DNA of 64,000 nucleotides from Novosphingobium decolorationis. Lineage in GTDB: Bacteria > Pseudomonadota > Alphaproteobacteria > Sphingomonadales > Sphingomonadaceae. Location of the stretch: the NCBI RefSeq assembly GCF_018417475.1, contig NZ_CP054856.1, positions 1-64,000 on the forward strand, given 5' to 3'. The position numbers and the translations under genes were made by a program. Under the pieces are notes generated by a model. The model was not told the DNA's origin, did no database searches, and was given only the letters and a program-made list of their open reading frames with translations. Positions 19,249 to 28,397 of the stretch are shown here, piece by piece (the stretch's first letter is position 1; each line of letters starts with the position of its first letter).

Positions 19249-19923
19249 TCAGTCGTGCGGCGGGTTGTCGAGAAGGTCCTCGCGCGCTTCGGTCTCGCCC
19301 ATGCCGTGCTTCAGCACCATGGGAAGCTGCGAGAAGGTGAAGAGGAACGAGGCGACCGTGAAGCCCCAGAGCTTGGCCTGAAGCCAGGCATCGAAGCTGA
19401 CGGTGTAGACCAGCGCCGTGTTCGCAATGGCCAGGACCAGGAAGAACCAGGCCCAGTTGCGCGACAGCTTGATCCAGCCTTCCTCGTTCAGCCCTTCGAA
19501 GGCGGACTGGAGCAGGTACTTGAGCATCGGCTTGCCCTTCATCAGCCCGATGAAGAGCACGACCGAGAACATCAGGTAGACCGCGGTCGGCTTGAGCTGG
19601 ATCCAGATCGCCTCGCGGAAGATCACCGTGAGCGTGCCGAAGCCCAGAATCAGCGTCGTCGTCAGCCATAGCATGGGCGAAACCTTGCCCAGGCGCCATT
19701 TGGAGACACCCAGCGCCACGACGGTAGCGCCCATGAAGGCGATGGTGCCCTTGATGACGGCCGAGACCGTGCCGATGGCATCGCCGCTCTCTTCGGGCGA
19801 GAAGTGGCGGTAGGTCAGGAAGAAGACGAGAAGCGGGCCGAAATCGACGACCAGGTTGATCCAGCTCGACTTGGGCTTTTCGGCCGTAGTGGCGCTGTCC
19901 TGCTGTGCCTTCGGGCTTTCCAT
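19249..19923 (-). CDS. yciB: Septation protein A / inner membrane protein YciB
   Basis: A 224-residue protein with about five to six membrane helices and the family segments VDFGPLLVFFLTYR and WFFLVLAIANTALVY. The family (IspZ/YciB) is linked to cell envelope maintenance and septation. The first 20 residues are polar. It overlaps the ftsY stop by one base, so ftsY-yciB form one unit, the usual order in sphingomonads. Confidence 0.9.
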   Translation of the reverse strand: MESPKAQQDSATTAEKPKSSWINLVVDFGPLLVFFLTYRHFSPEESGDAIGTVSAVIKGTIAFMGATVVALGVSKWRLGKVSPMLWLTTTLILGFGTLTVIFREAIWIQLKPTAVYLMFSVVLFIGLMKGKPMLKYLLQSAFEGLNEEGWIKLSRNWAWFFLVLAIANTALVYTVSFDAWLQAKLWGFTVASFLFTFSQLPMVLKHGMGETEAREDLLDNPPHD

Positions 19924-20885
19924 TACGCGATACCTGCAATGACGCGGGCGACGAGGTCCGGGTCGAAGGGACGAAGGTCGTCGATCTTCTCGCCCACGCC
20001 GATGGCGTGGATGGGAAGGCCGTATTGCTCGGCCGCGGCCACAAGGACGCCGCCGCGCGCGGTGCCGTCGAGCTTCGTCATGACGAGGCCGGTTACGCCT
20101 GCCACTTCCTTGAAGGTCTCGATCTGGGCGAGCGCGTTCTGCCCGTTGGTGGCATCGAGCACGAGCACGACATCGTGCGGGGCAGCCGGGTTGAGGCGGC
20201 CCAGCACACGGCGGATCTTGGCCAGCTCGTCCATCAGCTCGCGCTTGTTCTGGAGGCGCCCGGCGGTGTCAACGATCAGGACGTCAGTGCCGTCCTCGGT
20301 CGCGTCCTTGACCGCATCGAACACCACCGAGGCGGGATCGCCGCCCTCTGGGCCCTTGACGATGGGCACGTCGAGGCGCTCGGCCCAGACCGCGAGCTGG
20401 CCAATGGCGGCCGCGCGGAAGGTGTCGCCCGCAGCCAGCATGACCGCATAGTCCTGTTCCTGGAAGAGGTGGGCAAGCTTGGCGATGGTCGTCGTCTTGC
20501 CCGAGCCGTTGACGCCGATGGTGAGGATCACCTGCGGGCGCGGGAAGGCGACGATGTCGAGGGGCTTGGCGACGGGGCGCAGGATGTCGGCAATCTCGCG
20601 GGCGACCACTTCCATGATCGCGCGCTCATCCGCGTCCCGCTCGAAGCGTTCCTCGGCAAGGCGTTCGCGGATGCGGGCGGCTGCGCGCGGTCCCAGGTCC
20701 GAGATGATCAGCGCGTCTTCCAGGTCGTCGAGCTGCGCGTCGGTCAGGCGGTTGCCGCCCACGATCCCGGCGAGGTTCCCGCTCAGGCGCTCGGAGGTCT
20801 TGCGAAACCCGCCAAAGAGCCGGTCGGACCAGTCGCCATCCTGCGGCGTGGCGGACCCTCCGGCAGGTGGGGTGGTGTCGCTCAT
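19923..20885 (-). CDS. ftsY: Signal recognition particle receptor FtsY
   Basis: FtsY is the GTPase receptor that docks SRP-ribosome complexes at the membrane. The 320-residue protein has an N domain and the G domain with GVNGSGKTTTIAKLA, DTAGR and TKLDGTARGG. The start at 20885 was chosen because it overlaps the mtaB stop (ATGA) and upstream in-frame sequence lies inside mtaB. The acidic A domain of E. coli FtsY is almost absent, as in many alphaproteobacteria. Confidence 0.95.
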   Translation of the reverse strand: MSDTTPPAGGSATPQDGDWSDRLFGGFRKTSERLSGNLAGIVGGNRLTDAQLDDLEDALIISDLGPRAAARIRERLAEERFERDADERAIMEVVAREIADILRPVAKPLDIVAFPRPQVILTIGVNGSGKTTTIAKLAHLFQEQDYAVMLAAGDTFRAAAIGQLAVWAERLDVPIVKGPEGGDPASVVFDAVKDATEDGTDVLIVDTAGRLQNKRELMDELAKIRRVLGRLNPAAPHDVVLVLDATNGQNALAQIETFKEVAGVTGLVMTKLDGTARGGVLVAAAEQYGLPIHAIGVGEKIDDLRPFDPDLVARVIAGIA

Positions 20886-22060
20886 GCTTCCAGTATTCCT
20901 TCGATCACGTTGGCGGGCGTGAGGCACAGCACGGTGCCCGGCACGGTCCCGTCTGGCAGCCGGACCCGTGCGAAATTCTCCGCGTGGCCGGTACCATCCT
21001 TTTCGGCGAGAACCCATAGCGGGCGAGAGACCTGCGCGGCAAGCCAGCGCGCACGTTCTTTCGACACCGCCTCGCGCAATTCACGGGCCCGGCGCTTGAT
21101 CAGCGCAGGCTCGACCTGCGGCATGCGCGCGGCAGGCGTGCCCGGGCGCGGGGAGAAGGGGAAGACATGGCCGTGGACGATGCCGAGCTCGGCGATGATC
21201 GAGAGATTGGCCGCGTGCGCGGCCTCGTCCTCGGTCGGAAAACCGGCCATGAGATCGGCGCCCACGGCAAGCTCGGGGCGGCGCGTGCGCAGGCTCTCGA
21301 CCAGCCTCACGGCATCGGCGCGGCTGTGGCGGCGCTTCATGCGCTTGAGGATGAGGTCATCGCCATGCTGGAGCGAGAGATGAACGTGCGGCATGACGCG
21401 CGGCTCGCTGGCGAGAAGTTCGAACAGGACGGGATCGACTTCGGCCCCGTCGATGGACGACAGGCGCAGGCGCGGCAGTTCGGGGAAGCGTTCGAGAATG
21501 GCTGCGCACAGATCACCCAGATGCGGGCGGCCATCGAGGTCCTCTCCCCAGGAGGTGAGATCGACGCCGGTCAGGATCACTTCCTGTACGCCGCGTTCGT
21601 GGTGGACGGCAACGTCGGCCAGCGCCTCGGCAATCGTGCGCGAACGGCTGGCTCCGCGCCCCTGCGGGATCACGCAGAACGTGCAGGAATGGTCGCAGCC
21701 GTTCTGCACCTGGACGAAGGCGCGGGTATAGGCCGCGCGGCGTTGGGGCAGGGAGGGCGCAGGAACGTTCCAGGCGCGTGGGTCGAGCTTGGCGGTGTTG
21801 GCGACAAGGCCGTCGACCTCGGGCATGGCGGCCAGGGCCTCGCGCTCGACTTCGGCGGCGCAGCCGGTCACGACGATGCGCGCGTCGGGACGGGCACGTC
21901 GCGCCCGCCGGATGGCCTGGCGCGTCTGGCGCACGGCCTCGGAGGTGACCGCGCAGGAGTTGATGACGACAAGATCGTCCGCCTCGCGCAGCAGCGCGCG
22001 CATCTCTTCGCTTTCGGAAAGGTTCAGCCGGCAGCCCAGCGAATGGACTTCGAGGCTCAA
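20882..22060 (-). CDS. mtaB: tRNA t6A37 methylthiotransferase MtaB
   Basis: This radical-SAM enzyme adds a methylthio group to threonylcarbamoyladenosine-37 of tRNA. The 392-residue protein has an N-terminal UPF0004 domain with Cys residues, the radical-SAM cluster motif NGCDHSCTFCVIPQGRG (CxxxCxxC), and a C-terminal TRAM-like region. It begins with TTG (22058-22060), which overlaps the dapF stop; SLEVHSLGCRLN immediately follows and matches the family N terminus. The dapF-mtaB-ftsY order is conserved in sphingomonads. Confidence 0.92.
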   Translation of the reverse strand: MSLEVHSLGCRLNLSESEEMRALLREADDLVVINSCAVTSEAVRQTRQAIRRARRARPDARIVVTGCAAEVEREALAAMPEVDGLVANTAKLDPRAWNVPAPSLPQRRAAYTRAFVQVQNGCDHSCTFCVIPQGRGASRSRTIAEALADVAVHHERGVQEVILTGVDLTSWGEDLDGRPHLGDLCAAILERFPELPRLRLSSIDGAEVDPVLFELLASEPRVMPHVHLSLQHGDDLILKRMKRRHSRADAVRLVESLRTRRPELAVGADLMAGFPTEDEAAHAANLSIIAELGIVHGHVFPFSPRPGTPAARMPQVEPALIKRRARELREAVSKERARWLAAQVSRPLWVLAEKDGTGHAENFARVRLPDGTVPGTVLCLTPANVIEGILEA

Positions 22061-22893
22061 GCGCGCGTCCTGTCCACGGGGCCAAGGCCGAAGTCAGCGG
22101 CGGCGAACGAGCCCCGGAAGCTTTCGGTAGCAGGGCCCGTCATCACGATCACACCGTCCTCGCGCCAGTCGATGCGCAGCGTGCCGCCGGGGAGCGAGAC
22201 CTTGACCGAGCGGTCGACAAGACCGCGCCGCATGGCCGCAACCGCCGTGGCGCAGGCTCCCGTCCCGCAGGCGCGGGTGAGGCCGGCACCGCGTTCCCAT
22301 ACGCGCAAGGTGATGGCATCGCGGGCGGTGATTCCGGCGACGTTCACGTTGACCCGCTCGGGAAAGATGGGGTCGTTCTCGATCAGCGGGCCGAGGCGCG
22401 CCATGTCGATGGCGTAGGGATCGGGAACGAAGAAGATGGCGTGCGGATTGCCGACGTTGACGGCGCTGGGGTTGACCAGTTCCTCCCAGGCGACGGGCAT
22501 GGCGTGGGTGTCCATGGCGTAGGCGAGGGGGATCGCGTCCCAGTCGAAGCGGGGCGTGCCCATCTCGACCGAGATCCCGGCCTCGGCGGGCGATGCGTGG
22601 ACGATGCCGCCCAGGGTCTCGATCGCGGCGCTTTCGCCGTGGAGCAGGCCGACCGCGCGGGTGGCGTTGCCGCAGGCTTCCACCTCGCTGCCGTCGGGAT
22701 TGAAGATGCGCATGCGAAAATCGGCCGAAGTGCTCGGCTCCAGCACCAGCAACTGGTCACAGCCGATGCCGGTGTGACGGTCCGCAAGCGCACTGGCGAT
22801 GGACCCGTCGATGGCGGGCAAGGGCTGGCTGCGCGCGTCAAGGACCACGAAATCGTTGCCTAGGCCATGCATCTTGATGAAGTCGATCCGCAT
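22057..22893 (-). CDS. dapF: Diaminopimelate epimerase
   Basis: DapF converts LL- to meso-diaminopimelate for lysine and peptidoglycan. The 278-residue protein starts MRIDFIKMHGLGNDFVVLD. The two catalytic Cys residues are in EACGNATRAVG and RACGTGACATA. It is the first gene of the dapF-mtaB-ftsY-yciB run. Confidence 0.96.
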   Translation of the reverse strand: MRIDFIKMHGLGNDFVVLDARSQPLPAIDGSIASALADRHTGIGCDQLLVLEPSTSADFRMRIFNPDGSEVEACGNATRAVGLLHGESAAIETLGGIVHASPAEAGISVEMGTPRFDWDAIPLAYAMDTHAMPVAWEELVNPSAVNVGNPHAIFFVPDPYAIDMARLGPLIENDPIFPERVNVNVAGITARDAITLRVWERGAGLTRACGTGACATAVAAMRRGLVDRSVKVSLPGGTLRIDWREDGVIVMTGPATESFRGSFAAADFGLGPVDRTRA

Positions 22894-22978
22894 GGGCTGC
22901 GATCTAGGTATTTCGGGAGGATTGGTCCAGCCCTCAGATCAAGAGACGTGCGACGGCGCCCCCGGTCATAGGGGGTGT

Positions 22979-24679
22979 TCAGACGCGGCCGGAACGGCGA
23001 CTTTCGTTCGAGGTCGTCGTCTCGAGGTCGAGCGTCCTTGGCGTGCGCTCCAGGCCAGCCGGGGTCGCGGATACGCTTCCACCGCGCGGGGCGGTTCCCG
23101 CGCTAATCCAGTCGCCGAGGTCGCAAGCGGGGCGCGGCGCACCGAAATAGTGCCCCTGGCCCTTTACCGGGCCAAGTTTGCGCAGTTCGTTGAGGACGTG
23201 AACATTGGCGATGCCTTCGGCCGTGATCGGAAGATGCAGGCCTTCGCCCATCATCGCGATGCCACGTACGATGGTGGCGGCGTCCATGTCGGTATCGATC
23301 CGCTCGATGAAGCTGCGGTCGATCTTCATGTGGTCGAAGGGCAGGCTGCGCAGCTGTGCGAGCGAACTGAAACCGGTTCCGAAATCGTCAAGGCTGACCT
23401 TGATGCCCTGGTTCTTGAGGCTGGTCAGCAGCGAGCGGACCTGTCCCACGTTCTGGTGCAGGCAGCTCTCGGTGATCTCGATTTCCAGGCGCTCGGCCGG
23501 GAAGCTCGATTCGACAAGAAGTTTCAGAAGTTTCTGGGCAAACCAGGGATCCCGCAGTTGGAGCGGGGAGATGTTCACCGAGAGAGTGAGCTCGCGGGGC
23601 CACCCCTTTGCGTCCTGGAGGGCCTGTCGGATGAGCTCTTCGGAGAGTTCGGCGATGGCGCCGATATCCTCGGCAATCGGGATGAAGATGTCGGGCGAGA
23701 CGAGGCCCAGATCCGGGGATTGCCACCGCGCGAGCATTTCAAAGCCGCACAGGCGACCCGTGCCCAGATCCATCTGCCGCTCGTAATAGGGAACGAACTC
23801 GCCAGCGGGGATGCCGCGGCGGATCTTGTCCTCCAGCTCGGTGCGCAGGTGCAGTTCCTCGGCCATCTGCGGTTCGAACCAGGAGAAGGAGTTCCGGCCC
23901 TGGTGCTTGGCATGGTACATCGCCACATCCGCATATTCGAGCAGGACCTGCGCGTCGGCAGGCTCTGCGGCGCGGTGGCTGCGCGCGGTGGAGGCAAGCC
24001 CGAGCGAGCCGGTGATGTCGGCTGTTGTGCCCCCCACGCGCATGGTGCGGGCAAGCTGCCTGAGAAGGATCTCGGCGAGGCGGTCGACGTGTCCGCTCTG
24101 GGCAGGTGCGTACTCGATGGCAATGGCGAACTCGTCGCCGCCGATGCGGGCGATGGCGCTGCCGATGGGGACCACCTCGCGGATGCGCGCGGCGCACTGG
24201 CGCAGCAACTGGTCGCCTGCGGCGTGCCCGTTGAAGTCGTTGACCTGCTTGAAGTTGTCGAGATCGATCATCATCAGCGCCACGGCACGTCCGCTCTCAC
24301 GGGCCTTGGCGATCATGACATCGGCGCGCATGCCGAAGCTGCGGCGATTGAGGAACCCGGTCAGGGGGTCGGTTTCGGCCAGGCGGCGGGCCGCAGCTTC
24401 CTCGCGCGTGCGCACGGCCAGTTCGGCGTTGAGCTCGCGGTAACGGCTCCAGCCGAAGATGATGATCGCGATGTTGAGAAGAAAGGCGTTGAGGACGAAC
24501 TGGTCGGGCCCCGGGCTCTGGCCCATCAGTGCGCGCACGATATCGGGGCCGATCACGCTGCCGGTCGCCGTGAACAGCAGGATCGCGGATGTCACGATAC
24601 CGAACGCGACGACATCCACGGTGCGTCTGCCCGGGATGTCGTCGCTGATGTCTGTGGTCGTCGTGACCTTGGCGTTCAA
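22979..24679 (-). CDS. GGDEF-EAL cyclic-di-GMP signalling protein
   Basis: A 566-residue membrane protein with two N-terminal helices (about residues 20-75), a GGDEF domain with intact RIGGDEF, and an EAL domain. No RxxD inhibitory site precedes GGDEF. The EAL signature reads EML, but other catalytic motifs (NISPLQL, EITES, LDDFGTGFSSL, KIDRSFI, TAEGI) remain, so phosphodiesterase activity is plausible. It may make, break or do both to c-di-GMP. The nearest other c-di-GMP protein in the window is the PilZ protein at 9.8-10.2 kb. Confidence 0.9.
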   Translation of the reverse strand: MNAKVTTTTDISDDIPGRRTVDVVAFGIVTSAILLFTATGSVIGPDIVRALMGQSPGPDQFVLNAFLLNIAIIIFGWSRYRELNAELAVRTREEAAARRLAETDPLTGFLNRRSFGMRADVMIAKARESGRAVALMMIDLDNFKQVNDFNGHAAGDQLLRQCAARIREVVPIGSAIARIGGDEFAIAIEYAPAQSGHVDRLAEILLRQLARTMRVGGTTADITGSLGLASTARSHRAAEPADAQVLLEYADVAMYHAKHQGRNSFSWFEPQMAEELHLRTELEDKIRRGIPAGEFVPYYERQMDLGTGRLCGFEMLARWQSPDLGLVSPDIFIPIAEDIGAIAELSEELIRQALQDAKGWPRELTLSVNISPLQLRDPWFAQKLLKLLVESSFPAERLEIEITESCLHQNVGQVRSLLTSLKNQGIKVSLDDFGTGFSSLAQLRSLPFDHMKIDRSFIERIDTDMDAATIVRGIAMMGEGLHLPITAEGIANVHVLNELRKLGPVKGQGHYFGAPRPACDLGDWISAGTAPRGGSVSATPAGLERTPRTLDLETTTSNESRRSGRV

Positions 24680-24790
24680 AGCCAGAGCTCCCTGAATTCG
24701 TCGGAAGCGGAAGCTCTAGGGATATCCCCTGAAGTTTTGGTTAAATCACCTCGGACGCTCACTTCAGGATTTTGCTAATTGTTATCCGTT

Positions 24791-25735
24791 TCAGTATTTT
24801 AATCCGATCTCGCGCAAGCGCTCCTGAAGATAGTCGTCTGCGGTAATGACATCGGGATACTGGTCGGGATTGTCCGCGCTGATGCATTGCGGAAGCGTCA
24901 CGAAGGGGAAATCGCTGCGCAGGTGCAGGAAGAAGGGCATCGAATAGCGGCTGTAGCTGGCGCGTTCGCCTTCGGGATTGCGCACGCGGTGCGTGGTCGA
25001 AGGCAGGACGTTGTTGGTCAGGCGCTGCAGCATGTCGCCGATGTTGATGACCATCGCGCCTTCGGGCGGCGCGACCGAAAGCCACTCGCCATCCTTGCTC
25101 AGAAGCTCCAGACCGGCTTCCTCGGCGCCGAGCAGCAGGGTGATGAGGTTGATGTCCTCATGCGCCCCGGCGCGGATGGCCCCGCCGGCACCTTCGGCCA
25201 CGGGCGGATAGTGGAGCAGGCGCAGCACCGAGTTGCCATCGTCGATAGCCGGATCGAACCAGCGCGGATCGAGGCCGAGGTGGACAGCGATAGCCGAGAG
25301 GATCTCTGCGCCCACCGCGTCGAAGCGGGCGAACAGGGTCTTGAAGGTCTCCTCGAAGCCTTCAACTTCGCCGGGCCAGATGTTGGGCGGCATGCTGTCG
25401 GCCAGCGGAGAGCCCTCGGGAAGATCGCGTCCGACGTGCCAGAATTCCTTGAGGTCCTTCTCGGTCGCGCCCTTGGCGACCTCGGTGCGGAACGGGGTGT
25501 ACCCGCGCGCACCGGCCTTGCCGGCCAGGTGGTAGGCGCGCTTGGTCTCTTCGGGCAGCGCGAAGAATTCGCGGGTGAGGGCCCATGCCCGGTCGATCAG
25601 GTCCTGATCGATGCCGTGATCGCGGATCATGGCGAAACCGAAGGTGCGGAACGATTCGCCGATACGGGCGGGAAGATCGTCACGATCGGCCTCGAGGCTC
25701 AGAACGGGGATATTGGCGAGGTCCATGTCTTGCAT
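24791..25735 (-). CDS. Isopenicillin-N-synthase-like 2OG-Fe(II) dioxygenase
   Basis: A 314-residue cytoplasmic oxygenase with the DIOX_N segment at the N terminus (IPVLSLEADRDDLPARIGE) and the iron-binding HED (GAHEDINLITLLL) and distal His with the RxR region (STTHRVRNPEGERASYSRYS). The same architecture occurs in isopenicillin N synthase, flavonoid and gibberellin oxidases. The substrate cannot be inferred. Monocistronic, divergent from the EVE gene. Confidence 0.85.
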   Translation of the reverse strand: MQDMDLANIPVLSLEADRDDLPARIGESFRTFGFAMIRDHGIDQDLIDRAWALTREFFALPEETKRAYHLAGKAGARGYTPFRTEVAKGATEKDLKEFWHVGRDLPEGSPLADSMPPNIWPGEVEGFEETFKTLFARFDAVGAEILSAIAVHLGLDPRWFDPAIDDGNSVLRLLHYPPVAEGAGGAIRAGAHEDINLITLLLGAEEAGLELLSKDGEWLSVAPPEGAMVINIGDMLQRLTNNVLPSTTHRVRNPEGERASYSRYSMPFFLHLRSDFPFVTLPQCISADNPDQYPDVITADDYLQERLREIGLKY

Positions 25736-25808
25736 ATTTCCATCAAGAATCGTCTATGCCGCCGCTGTAAAGGTTTTGAAGCCCTTAGTCGAAACGGAAA
25801 GGCACACG

Positions 25809-26222
25809 ATGGCAAAGCGCTACTGGCTCCTCAAGTCCGAACCCGATGCCTATGGCTGGCGCCACCTGGTGCGCGAGGGGGAGGGGACCTGGGACGGTGT
25901 GCGCAACCACCGGGCGGCCAACAACCTGCGTGCGATGGAAGTTGGCGACGAAGCGTTCTTCTACCATTCGAACGAGGGACGCGAGATCGTGGGGATCGTC
26001 GAGGTGAGCGCGGCGGGACTTGCCGATCCGAGCGACCCCGATGGCAAGTGGGCCGCGGTCAAGGTCAAGCCGGTGCGCAAACTGGCGCGCAGCGTCACGC
26101 TCAAGCAGATCAAGGCCGACCCGGCGCTCGCCGACATGGAACTGGTCAAGCTGTCGCGGCTCTCGGTCGGCGAGGTCCGGCCCGAGGAATGGGCGCACAT
26201 CCTGGAAATGGCGGGCGGCTGA
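25809..26222 (+). CDS. EVE domain protein
   Basis: A 137-residue protein consisting of one EVE domain (MAKRYWLLKSEPDAYGWRHL, YHSNEGREIVGIVEV), a PUA-related fold that reads modified bases in DNA or RNA. The stand-alone form of this length is common in proteobacteria. The ATG at 25809 begins the conserved core. Its partners are not indicated by the neighbourhood. Confidence 0.88.
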   Translation: MAKRYWLLKSEPDAYGWRHLVREGEGTWDGVRNHRAANNLRAMEVGDEAFFYHSNEGREIVGIVEVSAAGLADPSDPDGKWAAVKVKPVRKLARSVTLKQIKADPALADMELVKLSRLSVGEVRPEEWAHILEMAGG

Positions 26223-26370
26223 CACGTGACTGGAGTGGGTTCAACCGGGTTGTCCAGTTGTCTCACGTAAGGCTCGCCTTGTCGGCGGGGCGGGAACGAA
26301 CCGCCCGGTCGAGCTGTTGTCCTTGTGTAAGATCGGCAGGTAAGTGTCGAAGAAACAAGGAGATGTTATC

Positions 26371-26553
26371 ATGGGTGAACTGAAGGACACGATCAAGGGT
26401 CTGGGCAACGAGATCGCCGGTAACGCCAAGCAGGCCGCAGGCGATGCGCGCAACGATCCCGAGCAGAAGGCCGAGGGCAAGGCGCAGGAGCGCAAGGGCG
26501 AAGTCCAGCAGGGCGTCGGCAAGGTGAAGGGCGCCGTGGGCGACCGGGTCTGA
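26371..26553 (+). CDS. CsbD family stress protein
   Basis: This 60-residue hydrophilic protein (MGELKDTIKGLGNEIAGNAK) is rich in Lys, Glu, Gly and Ala and matches the CsbD family, whose members are induced by general stress. AAGGAG lies 8 bp before the ATG at 26371. A good terminator follows. Confidence 0.88.
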   Translation: MGELKDTIKGLGNEIAGNAKQAAGDARNDPEQKAEGKAQERKGEVQQGVGKVKGAVGDRV

Positions 26554-26608
26554 CGGCAAGACCACGATAAGGCCAAGGCCAAGGCCAAGCCTTGCGCCAG
26601 TACGAACA

Positions 26609-26635
26609 GGGGCGACCGCAAGGTTGCCCCTTTTT
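26609..26635 (+). terminator. Intrinsic terminator after csbD-like gene
   Basis: The stem GGGGCGACC / GGTTGCCCC with a GCAA loop is followed by five Ts. Confidence 0.75.
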
Positions 26636-26715
26636 CGTGCGCACTCCCGCGTGAGCCCGCCACGTCGGGAGACTTTCGTCCCGAAGTGGGAAGCGCGCCA
26701 TTTTGGTCTGGATAG

Positions 26716-26734
26716 TTAACTAACCGTTAGCTAA
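26716..26734. promoter_or_regulatory. Operator-like inverted repeat
   Basis: TTAACTAAC-C-GTTAGCTAA is a 9-1-9 inverted repeat with one mismatch, ending 9 bp before the ATG of the 75-residue ORF. Its AT-rich dyad looks like a TetR- or MarR-type operator, but no regulator gene lies nearby. Confidence 0.3.
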
Positions 26735-26743
26735 CTTTGCGGC

Positions 26744-26971
26744 ATGAGAACCCAGAAACGTCGCGCGCTGGTCCTCTCCAGCGAACAATCCGGGCACCCG
26801 TTTCGCCGCTCCCTTCCGGCCCATGTGCTCGAAGTGCCGCCGCACCTGCGCCCTGCCGTGGACGACGAGGCGCTGGCCGCGCGGCGCTGGAAGATGCGAG
26901 GCGGCGACTGGCAGCAGTTCCTCGCGGCCTATTGCGCCTCGTTCCTCGCGATCTTTACCTTCATTCTCTAA
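26744..26971 (+). CDS. Small hypothetical protein with C-terminal membrane helix
   Basis: A 75-residue ORF with a basic N terminus (MRTQKRRALVL) and a C-terminal hydrophobic stretch (FLAAYCASFLAIFTFIL). It meets the MFS gene tail to tail with a 4-bp overlap. I recognise no family. The upstream dyad and the good GC-skewed codon pattern favour a real gene, but it could be spurious. Confidence 0.5.
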   Translation: MRTQKRRALVLSSEQSGHPFRRSLPAHVLEVPPHLRPAVDDEALAARRWKMRGGDWQQFLAAYCASFLAIFTFIL

Positions 26972-28275
26972 CGCGCGGTAAGTTCGGCGCGGTAGAGCCG
27001 GTAGCCCAGCCAGGCCGAGGCGAGGCAGGCGGCCGCGACGACCAGCAACTGCTTGACGATCGGCATGCCGAAGAAGTTGAGCGCCATAGCCACGCCCGCG
27101 CCCAGCACCATGGCGCCCGAATTGACCACGTTGTTCGCGGCAATCGTGCGCGCGGTCTGCGACTTTTCCACGAAGGTCGTGAGAAAGGCGTAGAGCGGCA
27201 CGACGAACATCCCCCCCGCAATGGCGACGCCCAGGAGGGAGAGCATCAGGGGGAGCGCGAGCGGCTGCAGGACGAACGTGCCCACGTCCATGAGCGCGTC
27301 GGGCCCCTCGAAAGCGGGCCAGGCCTCGCACACGAGCTCGAAGCCGATCAGGCACACCCCCATCGCGATGACCGAGAGCGGCGACCAGCGCGCCGAGACG
27401 GTGCCTTTCAGGAGCGTGTTGATCGTGACCGAACCAATCGCGATGCCGATGGAGAAGATGACCAGGAACAGGCTTGCCACTTCCTTGGCGGCCATCAGGA
27501 TGTTCTTGGCAAGCGGCGGGAACTGGATGAAGAGGATCGTGCCGAGCGCCCAGAAGAAGCTGATCGAGCACACGGCAAGGTAGACCCGCCGGTCGCTCAT
27601 GGTGGCGCGGATCAGGCGCGCAGGCGCCCGCACCAGGTGGAAATCGAGGGGCTCGATCTTGCCGATGGGCGGGGCTGGGGGCACGCTGCGTCCCGAGACA
27701 TAGCCGATCACGGCAACCGCGATCACCGCGATGGCCGCCGCATCCACGCTGATCCAGCCTGCAACGATCGTACCGGCCAGGACCGCGAGATAGGTGCCCG
27801 CTTCGACGAGGCCGGTGCCCGCGAGGACTTCCTCGCTTTTGAGGTGCTGGGGCAGGATCGCGTACTTGATCGGCCCGAAGAAGGTGGAATGTACGCCCAT
27901 GGCGAAAACCGCCACCAGGAGCAGCGGGATCGCCACGGTGTGAAGGGCGATACCCTGCCACGCGAGGGCAAGGCCAAGCCCGCCCACCAGCATGATGAAG
28001 ATCTCGCACAGCTTGATGAGCCGGATGATCGTGGCCTTGTCGCGCATGTCGGCCAGCTGGCCGGCCAGTGCGGAAAACAGGAAGAAGGGCGCAACGAAGA
28101 TCAGCGAGGCCACCGCGCTGAAGATCGCCTCGGAACTCTCCGAGTTGTAGACGCTGTAGACCACGAAGAGGACCATCGCGTTCTTGAACAGGTTGTCGTT
28201 GAACGCGCCCAGAAGCTGCGTGACGAAGAGGGGGAGAAAGCGTCGCGCGCGGAGCAGTTGGGTCGATTGCGTCAT
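26968..28275 (-). CDS. MFS transporter, lysophospholipid transporter (LplT)-like
   Basis: A transporter of about 435 residues with 12 membrane helices. The N-terminal pattern FLPLFVTQLLGAFNDNLFKN is typical of the LplT / acylglycerophosphoethanolamine group, which flips lysophospholipids across the inner membrane. No acyltransferase domain is fused or adjacent. The ATG at 28275 (MTQSTQLLRARRF) is preferred over 28299. pgsA, another phospholipid gene, is divergent from it. Confidence 0.8.
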   Translation of the reverse strand: MTQSTQLLRARRFLPLFVTQLLGAFNDNLFKNAMVLFVVYSVYNSESSEAIFSAVASLIFVAPFFLFSALAGQLADMRDKATIIRLIKLCEIFIMLVGGLGLALAWQGIALHTVAIPLLLVAVFAMGVHSTFFGPIKYAILPQHLKSEEVLAGTGLVEAGTYLAVLAGTIVAGWISVDAAAIAVIAVAVIGYVSGRSVPPAPPIGKIEPLDFHLVRAPARLIRATMSDRRVYLAVCSISFFWALGTILFIQFPPLAKNILMAAKEVASLFLVIFSIGIAIGSVTINTLLKGTVSARWSPLSVIAMGVCLIGFELVCEAWPAFEGPDALMDVGTFVLQPLALPLMLSLLGVAIAGGMFVVPLYAFLTTFVEKSQTARTIAANNVVNSGAMVLGAGVAMALNFFGMPIVKQLLVVAAACLASAWLGYRLYRAELTAR

Positions 28276-28397
28276 GTAATGGTCTTGTCGGTCTCTCACC
28301 GTTCAGGTTGACGGGATCCTTAAAGCGGCAGGCCGAGGCCGCAACCCCCGATCAACACTTTATTCTGCCCCGCATTCCCGGCTATGGGGCAGCCCAT

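Noticed and set aside
22799..24778. Open frame of 659 codons on the plus strand opposite the GGDEF-EAL gene
   Set aside because: Its composition (Asp, Ala, His, Gly rich) is typical of an antisense shadow in GC-rich DNA; the minus-strand gene has complete catalytic motifs.
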